In this document: one piece after another, positions 1-9,224 of the stretch | How positions within the stretch are numbered: the first letter of the stretch is position 1 | How the letters are laid out: each line of letters starts with the position of its first letter | DNA from: Winogradskyella sp. | GTDB lineage: Bacteria; Bacteroidota; Bacteroidia; Flavobacteriales; Flavobacteriaceae | Assembly: GCF_016744625.1 (NCBI RefSeq) | Contig: NZ_JADGDZ010000002.1 | Span: forward strand, 44,866 to 108,865 | Direction of reading: 5' to 3' | Length of the DNA stretch: 64,000 nucleotides | Notes under the pieces: generated by a model | The model's input: the letters and a program-made list of their open reading frames with translations, nothing else | The model's database searches: none | Told to the model about the DNA's origin: nothing | Position numbers and translations under genes: made by a program

Positions 1-912
1 GTACCGTGACAATAAAATCATACGTTTCGGCTACTCCTATAAAAGTTTTATTTCTTTCTACAGGAACCACATCTAATCCATCTGAAGAAACCAGTACAGG
101 CGTTTCCCCACCAAAAGTCATCCAAAAAGAGGTAGAAGCTCCTCCATTAATCATTCGTAGTCTTATTTTTTCACCAGCTTTAAATTCTGGATAGTCAATG
201 CTTTCTTCTCCATTAATTAAAAATGCAGGATAATATACATCTGCAATATCTGCACCTTCCATACGCTGTCTCCAAAAATCTAATTGCGCACCAAAAGCAC
301 CTCGTGCGATTACTTGATTTAGTGGTGTAGCTGTTCCTTTTTTAATGCCATACCATTCGTTGCCACGTTTTAAATTACGCAATACGTTCATTGGCTTTTC
401 ATTAGTCCAATCAGAAAAAACCAATACCAATTCTTTATCATAATCCAACACTTTTTCTTTAGGCTGAATTACAATGGAACCATAAACACCGCTTTGTTCT
501 TGTAACATTGTATGCGAGTGATACCAGTAGGTTCCAGATTGCTTGATAGGAAATTCATATTTCTGTGTATGGCCTGGTTCTATAGGTGGTGTATTTAAGT
601 AAGGAACACCATCGTAAAAGTTAGGAAGTAAAAGTCCGTGCCAATGCACCGATGTTTCTACACTCATCTCGTTCTTTACATAAATAATTGCATATTCTCC
701 TTCGGTAAATTCTAATGTCGGACCAGGAATGGTTCCATTAACGGTCATTCCCATAACGTCTTTTCCTGCTTTATTTACGGTAGCCTCTCGTAAGGTGATG
801 GTGTGTTCTCTTATAGGAAGGTTATTTATGTTTCCTTCTAACTGTACTTCTTGAGCAAAAACGCCCGTTGTTAAAGCAAGTAGTAAAAGAAATATCAATT
901 TTGTTTTCATAG
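1..912 (-). CDS. Multicopper oxidase, CopA-like copper resistance protein (5' part only)
   Basis: My own translation of the minus strand from the ATG at 910-912 gives an open frame that leaves the window at position 1, so about 304 residues are present and the C-terminus is missing. It begins with a signal peptide (MKTKLIFLLLALTTGVFAQ), so the protein is exported. Type 2/3 copper-site motifs HWHG and YHSH are visible in the first cupredoxin domain, followed by a second domain start. In this family the enzyme oxidises Cu(I) to the less toxic Cu(II) in the periplasm. It lies downstream of AraC-tolC-cusA on the same strand, which fits a copper detoxification cluster. The C-terminal type 1 site cannot be checked here. 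Confidence 0.85.
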
Positions 913-975
913 TTATCTTTTTTTATAAAAATACTGTTGGTTAACAGCTTGCTATCTATTAATTATGGTTGGTAT

Positions 976-1542
976 TTACACAATTCGGTCTAAAGGATTC
1001 CTAAAATTTTGCTTGTTGTCTTTGTACTCTGTTAAGCTCATACCTGTCTCATTTTTAAATTGATTACTTAAATGCGTTAAATTGCTATAATCAAGTAGTT
1101 GTGAAATTTCTGTAAAGTTGTTTTCTTGTAATTGTATCAGTTCTTTTACTTTTTCTATTTTCAATTTGATAAAGTATTTTTCTATAGTTATACTTTCATT
1201 AAATGAAAAAATCTTACTGATTTTTGAGTACTCAATATTCATTGTACTTTCTAAATATTTAGAGAGTGTTTTCTCTAATTGTAAAGGTAATTTTTGCAGT
1301 AATTTGATGAGTTCAATTTTAGTTTGTTCTACTAATTGCTGGTCTTGAGCAAGTAGAATTTCAAAGCCATTGTTTTCTAAGGCATCTTTTATATTTTGAA
1401 AATCATCTTTAGATTTCTGTTCATAAATTATAGAGCCCAATTCGATATGTTTTGACTGAATACCCAATGCATCGACATCTCTCTGGATTGCTTTAATACA
1501 GCGATTACAAACCATATTTTTTATGAATAATTTCTTTTCCAT
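976..1542 (-). CDS. AraC-family regulator with N-terminal metal-binding-like CxxC domain
   Basis: 188 residues. The N-terminal 70 residues resemble a heavy-metal-associated (HMA) domain, with MVCNRC giving Cys12 and Cys15. The C-terminal half (about residues 105-180) reads as an AraC helix-turn-helix, ending in the typical F-K-x-E-x-G-M-S-x-T-E-Y segment. This suggests a one-component sensor that binds Cu or Ag through the CxxC and controls the adjacent efflux genes. The start ATG is 3 bases from the tolC stop, so it is probably co-transcribed with tolC and cusA. The function is inferred from the domain pair and context. Confidence 0.7.
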   Translation of the reverse strand: MEKKLFIKNMVCNRCIKAIQRDVDALGIQSKHIELGSIIYEQKSKDDFQNIKDALENNGFEILLAQDQQLVEQTKIELIKLLQKLPLQLEKTLSKYLESTMNIEYSKISKIFSFNESITIEKYFIKLKIEKVKELIQLQENNFTEISQLLDYSNLTHLSNQFKNETGMSLTEYKDNKQNFRNPLDRIV

Positions 1543-1545
1543 CGG

Positions 1546-2763
1546 TTAGTTGATTAGGTAATTAATCAATGCAGATTGTATGTAATACATCTGTATGGAT
1601 TCCACCTGATTCAACTCAAATTTGAGTTGTAGCTCTTGAATATCCAGCACGTCGTTAAAATCGATAGTTCCCGTTTCATAATTCTTGATGAGAATTTGTT
1701 CGGCATCTTTAGCTTGCTTTAAATTTTTAGCTTGTGTGTTGTATGCTATTCTGGACTGATTATGTTGGGATATCGCTTTCGCGAAAGCTGACTCCAGCAC
1801 ATTTAATCGCTCATCCTTTTGCAAGTTAATTTCTTGCTGTCGCAGTTCATTTTGCTTAGAAATAGATTTATACCGATTATTAAAAATGGGAATAGAAACA
1901 GAAACCATAGGCATCAAAATATCTTTACCATTATCGCTAGGAAATGCATCTGTACGCTCACTAACAGGTAAATAATCCACGCCAAAACCTATCATAGGCA
2001 ATCCTTCACGCTGATTGAGTAACTCTGATTGCGCTACAGATTCGTAAAGTTTATCGTACTTGAGTAATTCAGGATTTAATGCTAAACCTTCTAAAGTTTT
2101 GATTGAGTCTATTTCTGGAATATTCATCTCTGTAGGAATAGTAATCAGGGCATTTTTTTCTTTATTTAATAAATTATTAAATACAGTTTGCTCTGCGATA
2201 AATTCTTCTTCAAGCACTTCTTTTTTCTGTTGCATTTCGTTCTGGCGTATTTGTAAACGCAGTACATCTACCGCACTCGCTTTGCCCACTTCTACAGATG
2301 TTAAAGCTAATCGCTCGTAAGTATTTAAAAGCTGGATATTCTCTTCAAGTACTTCTTGCTTTGCTCGAATGGCGTATAGTCTATAATACGATTGAGAAAC
2401 AGAAAGCGCTAACTTTCGTTTTGCAATCGCGATTTCCACATACTCGGTATCTGCCATAGAGGTGGCATAATTTTCACGTGCTGTTATAGTTCCAAACCAA
2501 GGCAACATTTGTTTTACACCTATACGTGCTCGTTGCGCTCCTGTTCTGGTTTCTGGTGTGCTCAAAAAATAGCCTGCGCTTATCTCTGTATTAGGAATCC
2601 AGTCAGCCTCATTTACTTTTTCTTCGGCTCTATTATAGCGCAATTCAAAAGCCTGAATGTCTGGGTTATTAGATTGTGCCTCGTCTATGTATGCTTGTAA
2701 TTGTTGCGCTTTCGCGAAAGCGGAAACAAACAAAAGACAAAGAATTATTAGTGTATTTTTCAT
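1546..2763 (-). CDS. TolC/CusC-like outer-membrane efflux protein
   Basis: 405 residues with a signal peptide (MKNTLIILCLLFVSAFAKAQQ) and the long heptad-rich helices of the outer-membrane efflux family in two repeats, for example YYRLYAIRAKQEVLEENIQLL and the GTIDFNDVLDIQELQ region. It forms the outer-membrane channel of a tripartite RND pump. Its start overlaps the cusA stop by 4 bases (ATGA type), so the two are translationally coupled. Two copies of the palindrome GCTTTCGCGAAAGC lie inside the gene, one encoding AFAK of the signal peptide. No periplasmic adaptor (CusB) gene is visible between 1 and 7 kb; it may lie left of the window. Confidence 0.85.
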   Translation of the reverse strand: MKNTLIILCLLFVSAFAKAQQLQAYIDEAQSNNPDIQAFELRYNRAEEKVNEADWIPNTEISAGYFLSTPETRTGAQRARIGVKQMLPWFGTITARENYATSMADTEYVEIAIAKRKLALSVSQSYYRLYAIRAKQEVLEENIQLLNTYERLALTSVEVGKASAVDVLRLQIRQNEMQQKKEVLEEEFIAEQTVFNNLLNKEKNALITIPTEMNIPEIDSIKTLEGLALNPELLKYDKLYESVAQSELLNQREGLPMIGFGVDYLPVSERTDAFPSDNGKDILMPMVSVSIPIFNNRYKSISKQNELRQQEINLQKDERLNVLESAFAKAISQHNQSRIAYNTQAKNLKQAKDAEQILIKNYETGTIDFNDVLDIQELQLKFELNQVESIQMYYIQSALINYLIN

Positions 2764-5700
2764 TTGTTTGCTCTTTTAAGTTGAAATTCTTTTTTCCAGC
2801 TATACAATACTGGTAGTAGAAAATAGGATGTAACATCTATAATCATCCCACCAAAAATAGGTATCGCCATAGGTATCATTATATCACTACCTTTTCCAGT
2901 AGACGTAAGGACTGGAAGTAAAGCGAGTACGGTTGTAACGGTTGTCATTAAACAAGGTCTAATACGTTTTCCAGCTGCCTCTAAAGTAGCAAGCCTTATC
3001 CCTTTTTTAGTATCTGGATTTTTACTTTCAAAAGATTGGTCTAAATAAGTGGCCATTACCACACCATCATCTGTAGCAATACCAAACAGCGCTATAAACC
3101 CTACCCATACGGCAACACTTAAATTGATAGTTTTCATATTAAAGAGGTCTCGCATATTCTCGCCAAAGAGACTAAAATTGAAAAACCAATCTTGACCATA
3201 TAACCAGATCATTATAAAGCCACCAGCAAACGCCACAGCAATCGCAGTAAAAACCATCAACGACGTGGAAACTGACTTGAACTGGAAATAAAGAATCAAG
3301 AAAATTACGAGTAGGCAAAGTGGAACTACAACCGCTAAGGTTTTTTCTGCTCTTAATTGATTTTCATAGGTTCCCGTAAAGCGATAGCTTATACCTGAAG
3401 GAACAACCAATTTTCCCGTATCAATATTTTCCTGAATTAATGCCTGTGCATTCTCTACAACATCTACTTCGGCAAAACCATCGAGTTTATCAAATAGTAC
3501 ATAACCAATTAAGAATGTGTCTTCACTTTTAATGACTTGCGGTCCTTGTTCGTAACGAATGTCTACTAACTCGCCTAATGGCACAGGATTCCCTTTTTCA
3601 ACCGGAACATAAATTTTTTTTAAGTCGTCTTCATTACCACGTAATTCCCGTGGGTAACGTACACGAATACCATAGCGCTCGCGACCTTCAACAGTTTGTG
3701 TAAGTGGCATTCCTCCAACAGCTACTTTAAGAACCTCCTGCACATCCATTACTGAAATACCGTATCTGGCCAATTGTTCTCGCTTGATATCAATAAGTAA
3801 ATAAGGTTTCCCAACAATACGGTCTGCAAAAACAGCTTGTTCTTTTACACCTTCGGCTTGTTTTAAAATACCTTCTAATTGTAAACCGAAATCCTCAATC
3901 GTTTTTAAATCAGGACCCTTTACTTTAATTCCCATAGGCGCTCGCATTCCCGTCTGTAGCATCACGAGCCTAGTTTCAATAGGCTGTAATTTGGGTGCAG
4001 AAGTAACTCCTGGGAATTTGGTCACCTTAACTATTTCATTCCAAATATCATCTGGGCTATTGATGTCTGGTCGCCAGTTTCTGTAATACTCGCCATCGTT
4101 ATCTTCAATTAAATCATCCCGGTTTGCAGAAGTCTGTAGACTTGCTTTATCATAATTTGCATTTTTCTCAACTTCGTTATTTGGATTTACGATGAACTTA
4201 TTATTTTTGAGGACAAAAAATCCGTCATCATTTACCTGATAGCGTTGTCTTTCACCATTCTCGTTACGTATATATTCAGATTTATACTGAATTACATTTT
4301 CATACATAGAGAGTGGAGCAGGATCTAAAGCAGAATCTGTTCTTCCAGATTTACCTACTACCGTTTCAATTTCTGGAATGCTTGCCACTGCCATATCGAG
4401 CTGTTGTAGTACACGTTTATTTTCTTCAACTCCTGCGTGTGGTAAGGATGTAGGCATTAATAAGAATGAACCCTCATTAAGTGCTGGCATAAATTCTTTA
4501 CCAGTATTACGCATAATCAAAAACCCAAACGTCAATACCGTTGCTGGAATAATTAAAAACAAAAGTTTATTTTCTAATGCCCAGCGTAGTATTCTATCAT
4601 AATACATTCTGAAAATAGAGAATACACCCAGCAGTCCGAAACAGATAATAGATACAAATATCAAATTGAGAAAAATGCTACGGTCAAAACCTAGCGGTCT
4701 CCAGTATTCGGCAAGAAGTATGACTATCGCAATACAGGAAATAATAATATGAATGAGATTTGCTCGTTTTGCTGTAATAATCTCTCTCACACTCAAAATT
4801 GCTACGACACCAAAGGCAATTAAAATAAGTCCTAGCCAGTAGCCGAAAATAATCGCCGTAACGCCTAGAATGATGAGAACACTATTGACAATGTATTTAG
4901 TACGTTCTCTAAGAGTATTATTTCTAAAAAGGAAAGCAGCAACTGGCGGAATTATAAATAGAGCAATAACTAAAGAGGATGCAAGTGCCATCGTCTTTGT
5001 AAACGCCAGTGGACGGAATAATTTACCTTCTGCACCTATCATTGTAAAAACGGGCAAGAAACTGATAATCGTTGTGAGTACCGCAGTTAAGATTGCGCCA
5101 GAAACTTCAGCAGTAGCGTTGTAGATTATTTCGTTTGTGGTGTATTCTATACCGCTTTCGCGAAAGCGTAACTTCTCATCTTCCAAATGCCGAATCATAT
5201 TTTCGGCAAGTATGACGCCTACATCCACCATTGTACCAATAGCAATAGCAATTCCTGATAGTGCAACAATATTTGCATCTACATTAAAAAGCTTCATCGC
5301 GACGAAAACCATCAATACCGCTACAGGTAATAATCCTGAAATTAGAATGGATGCTCGTAGATTAAATACCATTACGATAATTACTAAAATAGTAATGAGT
5401 ATTTCAAGAGTAAGCGCTTCGTTAAGTGTATGAAGTGTTTCCTCAATGAGCTGTGTACGGTCATAGAATGGAACAATAGTTAATTGTGAGGTGCGACCAT
5501 CTGCTAATATTTTAGTTGGAAGTCCTGATGATAATTCGGCAATTTGATCTTTTACATTATTAATGACTTCCATTGGGTTTGCGCCATAGCGAGCTACCAC
5601 AACACCACCTACAACTTCGGCACCTTCTTTGTCTAGAATACCACGCCTTGTTGCTGGTCCTAAATGAACATTTGCAACGTCCTTTATACGAATAGAAGTG

Positions 5701-6512
5701 AAGTTTTCTGAATCTACGACTGCATTTTCTATATCTGCTATCGATTTCACATACCCTAAACCACGCACGAGATATTCGGCTTGGTTAATTTCTAAAGTTT
5801 GAGCACCGATGTCTTGATTGCTTTCCTTGACAGTTTTTGCTATCTGGGAGAGACTTATGTTATATTGACGCATTTTTTCTGGGTCAATATCCACTTGGTA
5901 TTCCTGAACATAGCCGCCGATAGATGCTACTTCTGAAACGCCGCCTGCAGAAGACAATCCATACTTCACGTAATAATCCTGAATACTACGTAATTCTTGC
6001 AAATCCCAACCACCAGTAACATTACCGTCTTGATCACGACCTTCGAGTGTGTACCAAAATATTTGTCCCAATCCCGTTGCGTCTGGGCCCAAAGCTGGGT
6101 TGACACCTTCGGGCAATAAATTTGCAGGAAGCGAATTGAGTTTTTCAAGAATGCGGCTACGTGACCAATAAAACTCTACGTCTTCTTCAAAAATGATATA
6201 GATACTGGAAAACCCAAACATAGAAGAACTACGAATAGTTTTAACTCCAGGAATACCCAGAAGTGAAGTCGTAAGTGGGTAGGTGATCTGGTCTTCGATA
6301 TCCTGCGGAGATCGCCCTTGCCATTTTGTAAAAACAATTTGTTGATTTTCACCAATGTCTGGAATAGCGTCTACTGCAACTGGATTGGTAGGTAGAAAAC
6401 CTGTGTCCCAACTAAATGGTGCGTTTATAACTCCCCAACCTATAAAAAGAGTTAAAAGAAGTACCGCTACAAGTTTATTTTCAATTAGAAATTTAATCGC
6501 CTTATTAAGCAT
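2760..6512 (-). CDS. cusA: CusA-like heavy-metal RND efflux transporter
   Basis: 1250 residues, slightly longer than the usual CusA (about 1050). Features include an N-terminal transmembrane helix, the WQGRSPQDIEDQITYPL porter segment, two sets of six membrane helices and the GIATDDGVVMATYL segment in the second membrane half. The transporter is proton-driven and extrudes Cu(I)/Ag(I) across the envelope with CusC and CusB. The extra length comes from the segment around residues 560-640 (additional helices between TM6 and TM7) and an extended periplasmic loop around 740-830. It is the first gene of the cusA-tolC-araC set. One copy of GCTTTCGCGAAAGC lies at 5154. Specificity for copper rather than cobalt or zinc is inferred from the multicopper oxidase nearby. 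Confidence 0.88.
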   Translation of the reverse strand: MLNKAIKFLIENKLVAVLLLTLFIGWGVINAPFSWDTGFLPTNPVAVDAIPDIGENQQIVFTKWQGRSPQDIEDQITYPLTTSLLGIPGVKTIRSSSMFGFSSIYIIFEEDVEFYWSRSRILEKLNSLPANLLPEGVNPALGPDATGLGQIFWYTLEGRDQDGNVTGGWDLQELRSIQDYYVKYGLSSAGGVSEVASIGGYVQEYQVDIDPEKMRQYNISLSQIAKTVKESNQDIGAQTLEINQAEYLVRGLGYVKSIADIENAVVDSENFTSIRIKDVANVHLGPATRRGILDKEGAEVVGGVVVARYGANPMEVINNVKDQIAELSSGLPTKILADGRTSQLTIVPFYDRTQLIEETLHTLNEALTLEILITILVIIVMVFNLRASILISGLLPVAVLMVFVAMKLFNVDANIVALSGIAIAIGTMVDVGVILAENMIRHLEDEKLRFRESGIEYTTNEIIYNATAEVSGAILTAVLTTIISFLPVFTMIGAEGKLFRPLAFTKTMALASSLVIALFIIPPVAAFLFRNNTLRERTKYIVNSVLIILGVTAIIFGYWLGLILIAFGVVAILSVREIITAKRANLIHIIISCIAIVILLAEYWRPLGFDRSIFLNLIFVSIICFGLLGVFSIFRMYYDRILRWALENKLLFLIIPATVLTFGFLIMRNTGKEFMPALNEGSFLLMPTSLPHAGVEENKRVLQQLDMAVASIPEIETVVGKSGRTDSALDPAPLSMYENVIQYKSEYIRNENGERQRYQVNDDGFFVLKNNKFIVNPNNEVEKNANYDKASLQTSANRDDLIEDNDGEYYRNWRPDINSPDDIWNEIVKVTKFPGVTSAPKLQPIETRLVMLQTGMRAPMGIKVKGPDLKTIEDFGLQLEGILKQAEGVKEQAVFADRIVGKPYLLIDIKREQLARYGISVMDVQEVLKVAVGGMPLTQTVEGRERYGIRVRYPRELRGNEDDLKKIYVPVEKGNPVPLGELVDIRYEQGPQVIKSEDTFLIGYVLFDKLDGFAEVDVVENAQALIQENIDTGKLVVPSGISYRFTGTYENQLRAEKTLAVVVPLCLLVIFLILYFQFKSVSTSLMVFTAIAVAFAGGFIMIWLYGQDWFFNFSLFGENMRDLFNMKTINLSVAVWVGFIALFGIATDDGVVMATYLDQSFESKNPDTKKGIRLATLEAAGKRIRPCLMTTVTTVLALLPVLTSTGKGSDIMIPMAIPIFGGMIIDVTSYFLLPVLYSWKKEFQLKRANK

Positions 6513-6572
6513 ACGATTTGATTATTAGATAGTTGAAATTGTGCGAAGTAAAAAATACCGTACACGAGATTC

Positions 6573-6599
6573 AGCCCACTACAGTATAACTGCTGGGCT
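6573..6599. terminator. Hairpin between HYC_CC_PP gene and cusA
   Basis: Stem AGCCCA/TGGGCT with an inner stem CAGT/ACTG around a 3-base loop. It lies just after the stop of the HYC_CC_PP gene and before the cusA start. The T-rich stretch follows it only on the plus strand, so it is not a classical terminator for the minus-strand genes; it may act as a processing or attenuation hairpin. Confidence 0.4.
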
Positions 6600-6620
6600 T
6601 TGTTTCAAAAGTCTAATAGA

Positions 6621-7040
6621 TCAAATAAGAAAAGTCTGGTGCAACACTTGCACGTCCTGTTTGACAAAGGGCGGCGAGTAAGCAACAAAAGGAACATCTG
6701 TAGTTGCGGTTCCTTCAAATAAATTTAAATAAGAATATGTAAATGAGGCAACAAAAACTTGTTGCTCGAAACTGAGTGAATCAAAAGAAACCTTTAAATC
6801 ATCTTGCCCTTGCTTAACCATTTGCTCATCAGAGCAGCAAGACTTTTTAGATAGTGTTGGTTTCTCACAAGAAACAGTTACTTGTGCTTTCTCCATTCCG
6901 CAAGTTTCTACTTGTTGAACAAAAGAAAAATCAACAAGTATATCTCCACAATAATGCATATCCACAGTAAACGACATCGTAGTCATAAGAACTACGGCTG
7001 CCATAAAAACTGCCATTGATTTGTGGATAAATTGTTTCAT
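6621..7040 (-). CDS. HYC_CC_PP family Cys-rich exported protein
   Basis: 139 residues from the ATG at 7038-7040; an upstream in-frame start would add 10 residues. Signal peptide MKQFIHKSMAVFMAAVVLMTTMS is followed by the three motifs that name the family: HYCGD, KSCC and YSPPF. Such proteins are common in Bacteroidota beside metal-efflux genes. Their exact role is unknown, but Cys/His clusters suggest periplasmic metal binding. It lies directly upstream of cusA on the same strand and may be co-regulated with it. Confidence 0.75.
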   Translation of the reverse strand: MKQFIHKSMAVFMAAVVLMTTMSFTVDMHYCGDILVDFSFVQQVETCGMEKAQVTVSCEKPTLSKKSCCSDEQMVKQGQDDLKVSFDSLSFEQQVFVASFTYSYLNLFEGTATTDVPFVAYSPPFVKQDVQVLHQTFLI

Positions 7041-7269
7041 TTGATACAAAGTTAAAAATTTATTTAACATTGAAGCTGTCTTTAACTAATTTTTATGCTC
7101 TCGATAAAATCATATTTTAGAAAATTAAGAACAAATCACAATGAAATTCTTTTAACTTAGTAAGCTCACAAATCATTAAACTTCATTAATTATAGATTTC
7201 GATTTAGCAGACATACACGCATCATACTCCAGTCTTATTCCAAAGAAGATTGACGGTATTACTGTCTAT

Positions 7270-8568
7270 ATGCTTCATAAGAGAATCATTAATAGACAGG
7301 TAAATAAGCACTTTACATATAAAGATATTGAAAGATGTATTAAAGAAGCGGCACTTATGGAAAGCGGCGTCGTACCTCACACGGATGCTATTGTAGATGG
7401 TTTGCTAAAGTACTATTTAGAACACCCAAGAGAAGAACGCTTTAAGTATGCATTAACCGATTTCGCACTCAAATTCGTCAAACTTTTAGATAATAAACTT
7501 TATAGTCCGTACGCAAAATTTCCGTTACGTGATACTTTTAAAAAACTTGCAGATTTTAAATCTGCAGAAATTAAAAGTATAGATGATTTTAATAGATGGT
7601 ATGAATTCAATTTTGAAGGAAACAGCGGTACCGTTATTATAGATCATCTAGAGGCATTAAAGGATTACGTAAATAAAGCTATTGATGAGCTTAATGCATA
7701 CATTAATCAAGATCAAGATTCTGCATTAAAAACAGCAGAAAACGTTTCTATTTTATTTGAGAAAATCACTGCAAAAAGTGAGGAGATAAAAGACACTCTT
7801 TTAATAAGCAACAGTCTTGATGAAGAAATAGAAAAGGTTGTAAACTACTTTCTAAGGAAGAAAAATAGTCTTCCTGATAATAAAACGCCTAAGCAAAAAG
7901 AAGCGCATAAAATTTTAAGAGAGGAATACGATAGAGCTGTAGAAATTAAGAAAAAGGTAGATGACTTTTTTGTTGAAGTTGAATATAAACTGGGACAGTT
8001 ATTAGACAGATCTGCCTATGCAAGTACGCAACTTATAACGGTACAAGATAATTTTAAAAATAAATCTGCAGTTAGAATTAATATCAAGCGCCTCTTGAAG
8101 TTTACATTAGAGCAAGCCAAATTTTCAAAAAAAGAAGGTTTCTTATTACCTGAACATTTCCCAATTAAGTCTGTAGTATCTGAACGTTTTAAACATATTG
8201 GTTTGGTTTATTATGAAGAATTTGGTCTTCAGAAAAGCTACGTTATTGAGCCTAAGACTAATGAAGCACATCTTAAATCACAAGTTTTGAAACTGGATAC
8301 AGAATTAACAAGGCAAGAGAATACCGCAAAATGGGTTAATCTATTCAAAAAGCAGTTGCAAAAAGAAAGAGAGATTGATTTTAGCAATCATTTTTACGAT
8401 ATCGCATTGAAAGAAAATGATACTTTAATTGCACTTAAAGTAGGGTTTGAACTTGTAGAGTTTGCAAGACATAATAAAGAGTATGAAATTAAAATAGACA
8501 GAGAAATACCAGAATCCTCGCTGTCACAAAATATTGCATTATGGAAAATGAAAATAATAAAGAGATAA
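7270..8568 (+). CDS. Wadjet-like JetA (kleisin-like subunit)
   Basis: 432 residues, soluble, helical, with long coiled segments at about 150-260. On its own the sequence is divergent, but its place as first gene of a four-gene set (kleisin-like, KITE-like, SMC-like, Toprim-like) matches JetABCD order and length. In Wadjet, JetA is the MukF-like kleisin that bridges the SMC heads of the loop-extruding complex that recognises small circular DNA. The next gene starts 28 bases before its stop. No metal or enzyme motif is seen. Assigned mainly by context. Confidence 0.65.
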   Translation: MLHKRIINRQVNKHFTYKDIERCIKEAALMESGVVPHTDAIVDGLLKYYLEHPREERFKYALTDFALKFVKLLDNKLYSPYAKFPLRDTFKKLADFKSAEIKSIDDFNRWYEFNFEGNSGTVIIDHLEALKDYVNKAIDELNAYINQDQDSALKTAENVSILFEKITAKSEEIKDTLLISNSLDEEIEKVVNYFLRKKNSLPDNKTPKQKEAHKILREEYDRAVEIKKKVDDFFVEVEYKLGQLLDRSAYASTQLITVQDNFKNKSAVRINIKRLLKFTLEQAKFSKKEGFLLPEHFPIKSVVSERFKHIGLVYYEEFGLQKSYVIEPKTNEAHLKSQVLKLDTELTRQENTAKWVNLFKKQLQKEREIDFSNHFYDIALKENDTLIALKVGFELVEFARHNKEYEIKIDREIPESSLSQNIALWKMKIIKR

Positions 8569-9224
8569 ATCAAAATTTTTCGTTTTTTGAAAACGCCGAC
8601 GTACAAGAATATTTTGCAGATTTGAATATTGAATTGCTATCTGGTAGGCACATCCAGAAAGATAGATTTTATCTCTACAAACTACTTAAAGATTACTACA
8701 ACGAACTTTCGTTTTATTATGAAAAATTATATGGTTTAGAGCTATTAATGGAAACCAGAGAGAACTCTAAATACTACTATGTCGATTATCCCGATACATC
8801 TAAAGGAGCGCTTGCAAATCCGTTGCGCCACAAAATGTTAACTCAGAAACAAACGCTAATAGGTCTAATATTACTTAATATGTATTATGAGCAGTATTTT
8901 GAAAATAAAAAAGAGGTACGCTTTGCGGACATTAAAAAAGAAATTAAAGAAAGTGAGAACAACATTTTGTACAAAAAATTATTTTTCAACAAAGTGCAAG
9001 ACGATTATCTTGAGGGCGACTGGTCAATAAAAGTTATAAAACCATTTAAAAGTGTGTTAAGAGAATTCAGTAGGCTAGGATGGATTACAAACCTGGCAGT
9101 CGAGGATGGCGAAGAAATTCATTTTGTGCTTCGTGAACCCATTATTAGGTTTCAAAAATTATATGAAAAAGAAATTACAAACTTCACAGAGTTCAGTGAA
9201 AAATACCTTAGCCAATTACAATGA
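8541..9224 (+). CDS. Wadjet-like JetB (KITE/MukE-like winged-helix subunit)
   Basis: 227 residues with predicted tandem winged-helix character, for example the segment ending EFSRLGWITNLAVEDGEEIHFVLREPII, which is typical of MukE/DUF4194-type partners. It overlaps JetA by 28 bases and JetC by 4 bases (ATGA), consistent with coupled synthesis of complex subunits. In Wadjet it bridges kleisin and DNA. The assignment rests on size, position and the winged-helix ending. Confidence 0.65.
   Translation: MENENNKEINQNFSFFENADVQEYFADLNIELLSGRHIQKDRFYLYKLLKDYYNELSFYYEKLYGLELLMETRENSKYYYVDYPDTSKGALANPLRHKMLTQKQTLIGLILLNMYYEQYFENKKEVRFADIKKEIKESENNILYKKLFFNKVQDDYLEGDWSIKVIKPFKSVLREFSRLGWITNLAVEDGEEIHFVLREPIIRFQKLYEKEITNFTEFSEKYLSQLQ

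Noticed and set aside
5154..5167. Palindrome as a restriction or binding site of a single gene
   Set aside because: The same 14-mer recurs at many unrelated coding positions, so it is a dispersed iterated palindrome and not a local operator.
6573..6599. Strong terminator for the minus strand
   Set aside because: Stem is good but the U-tract is on the other strand; kept only as a hairpin with low confidence.
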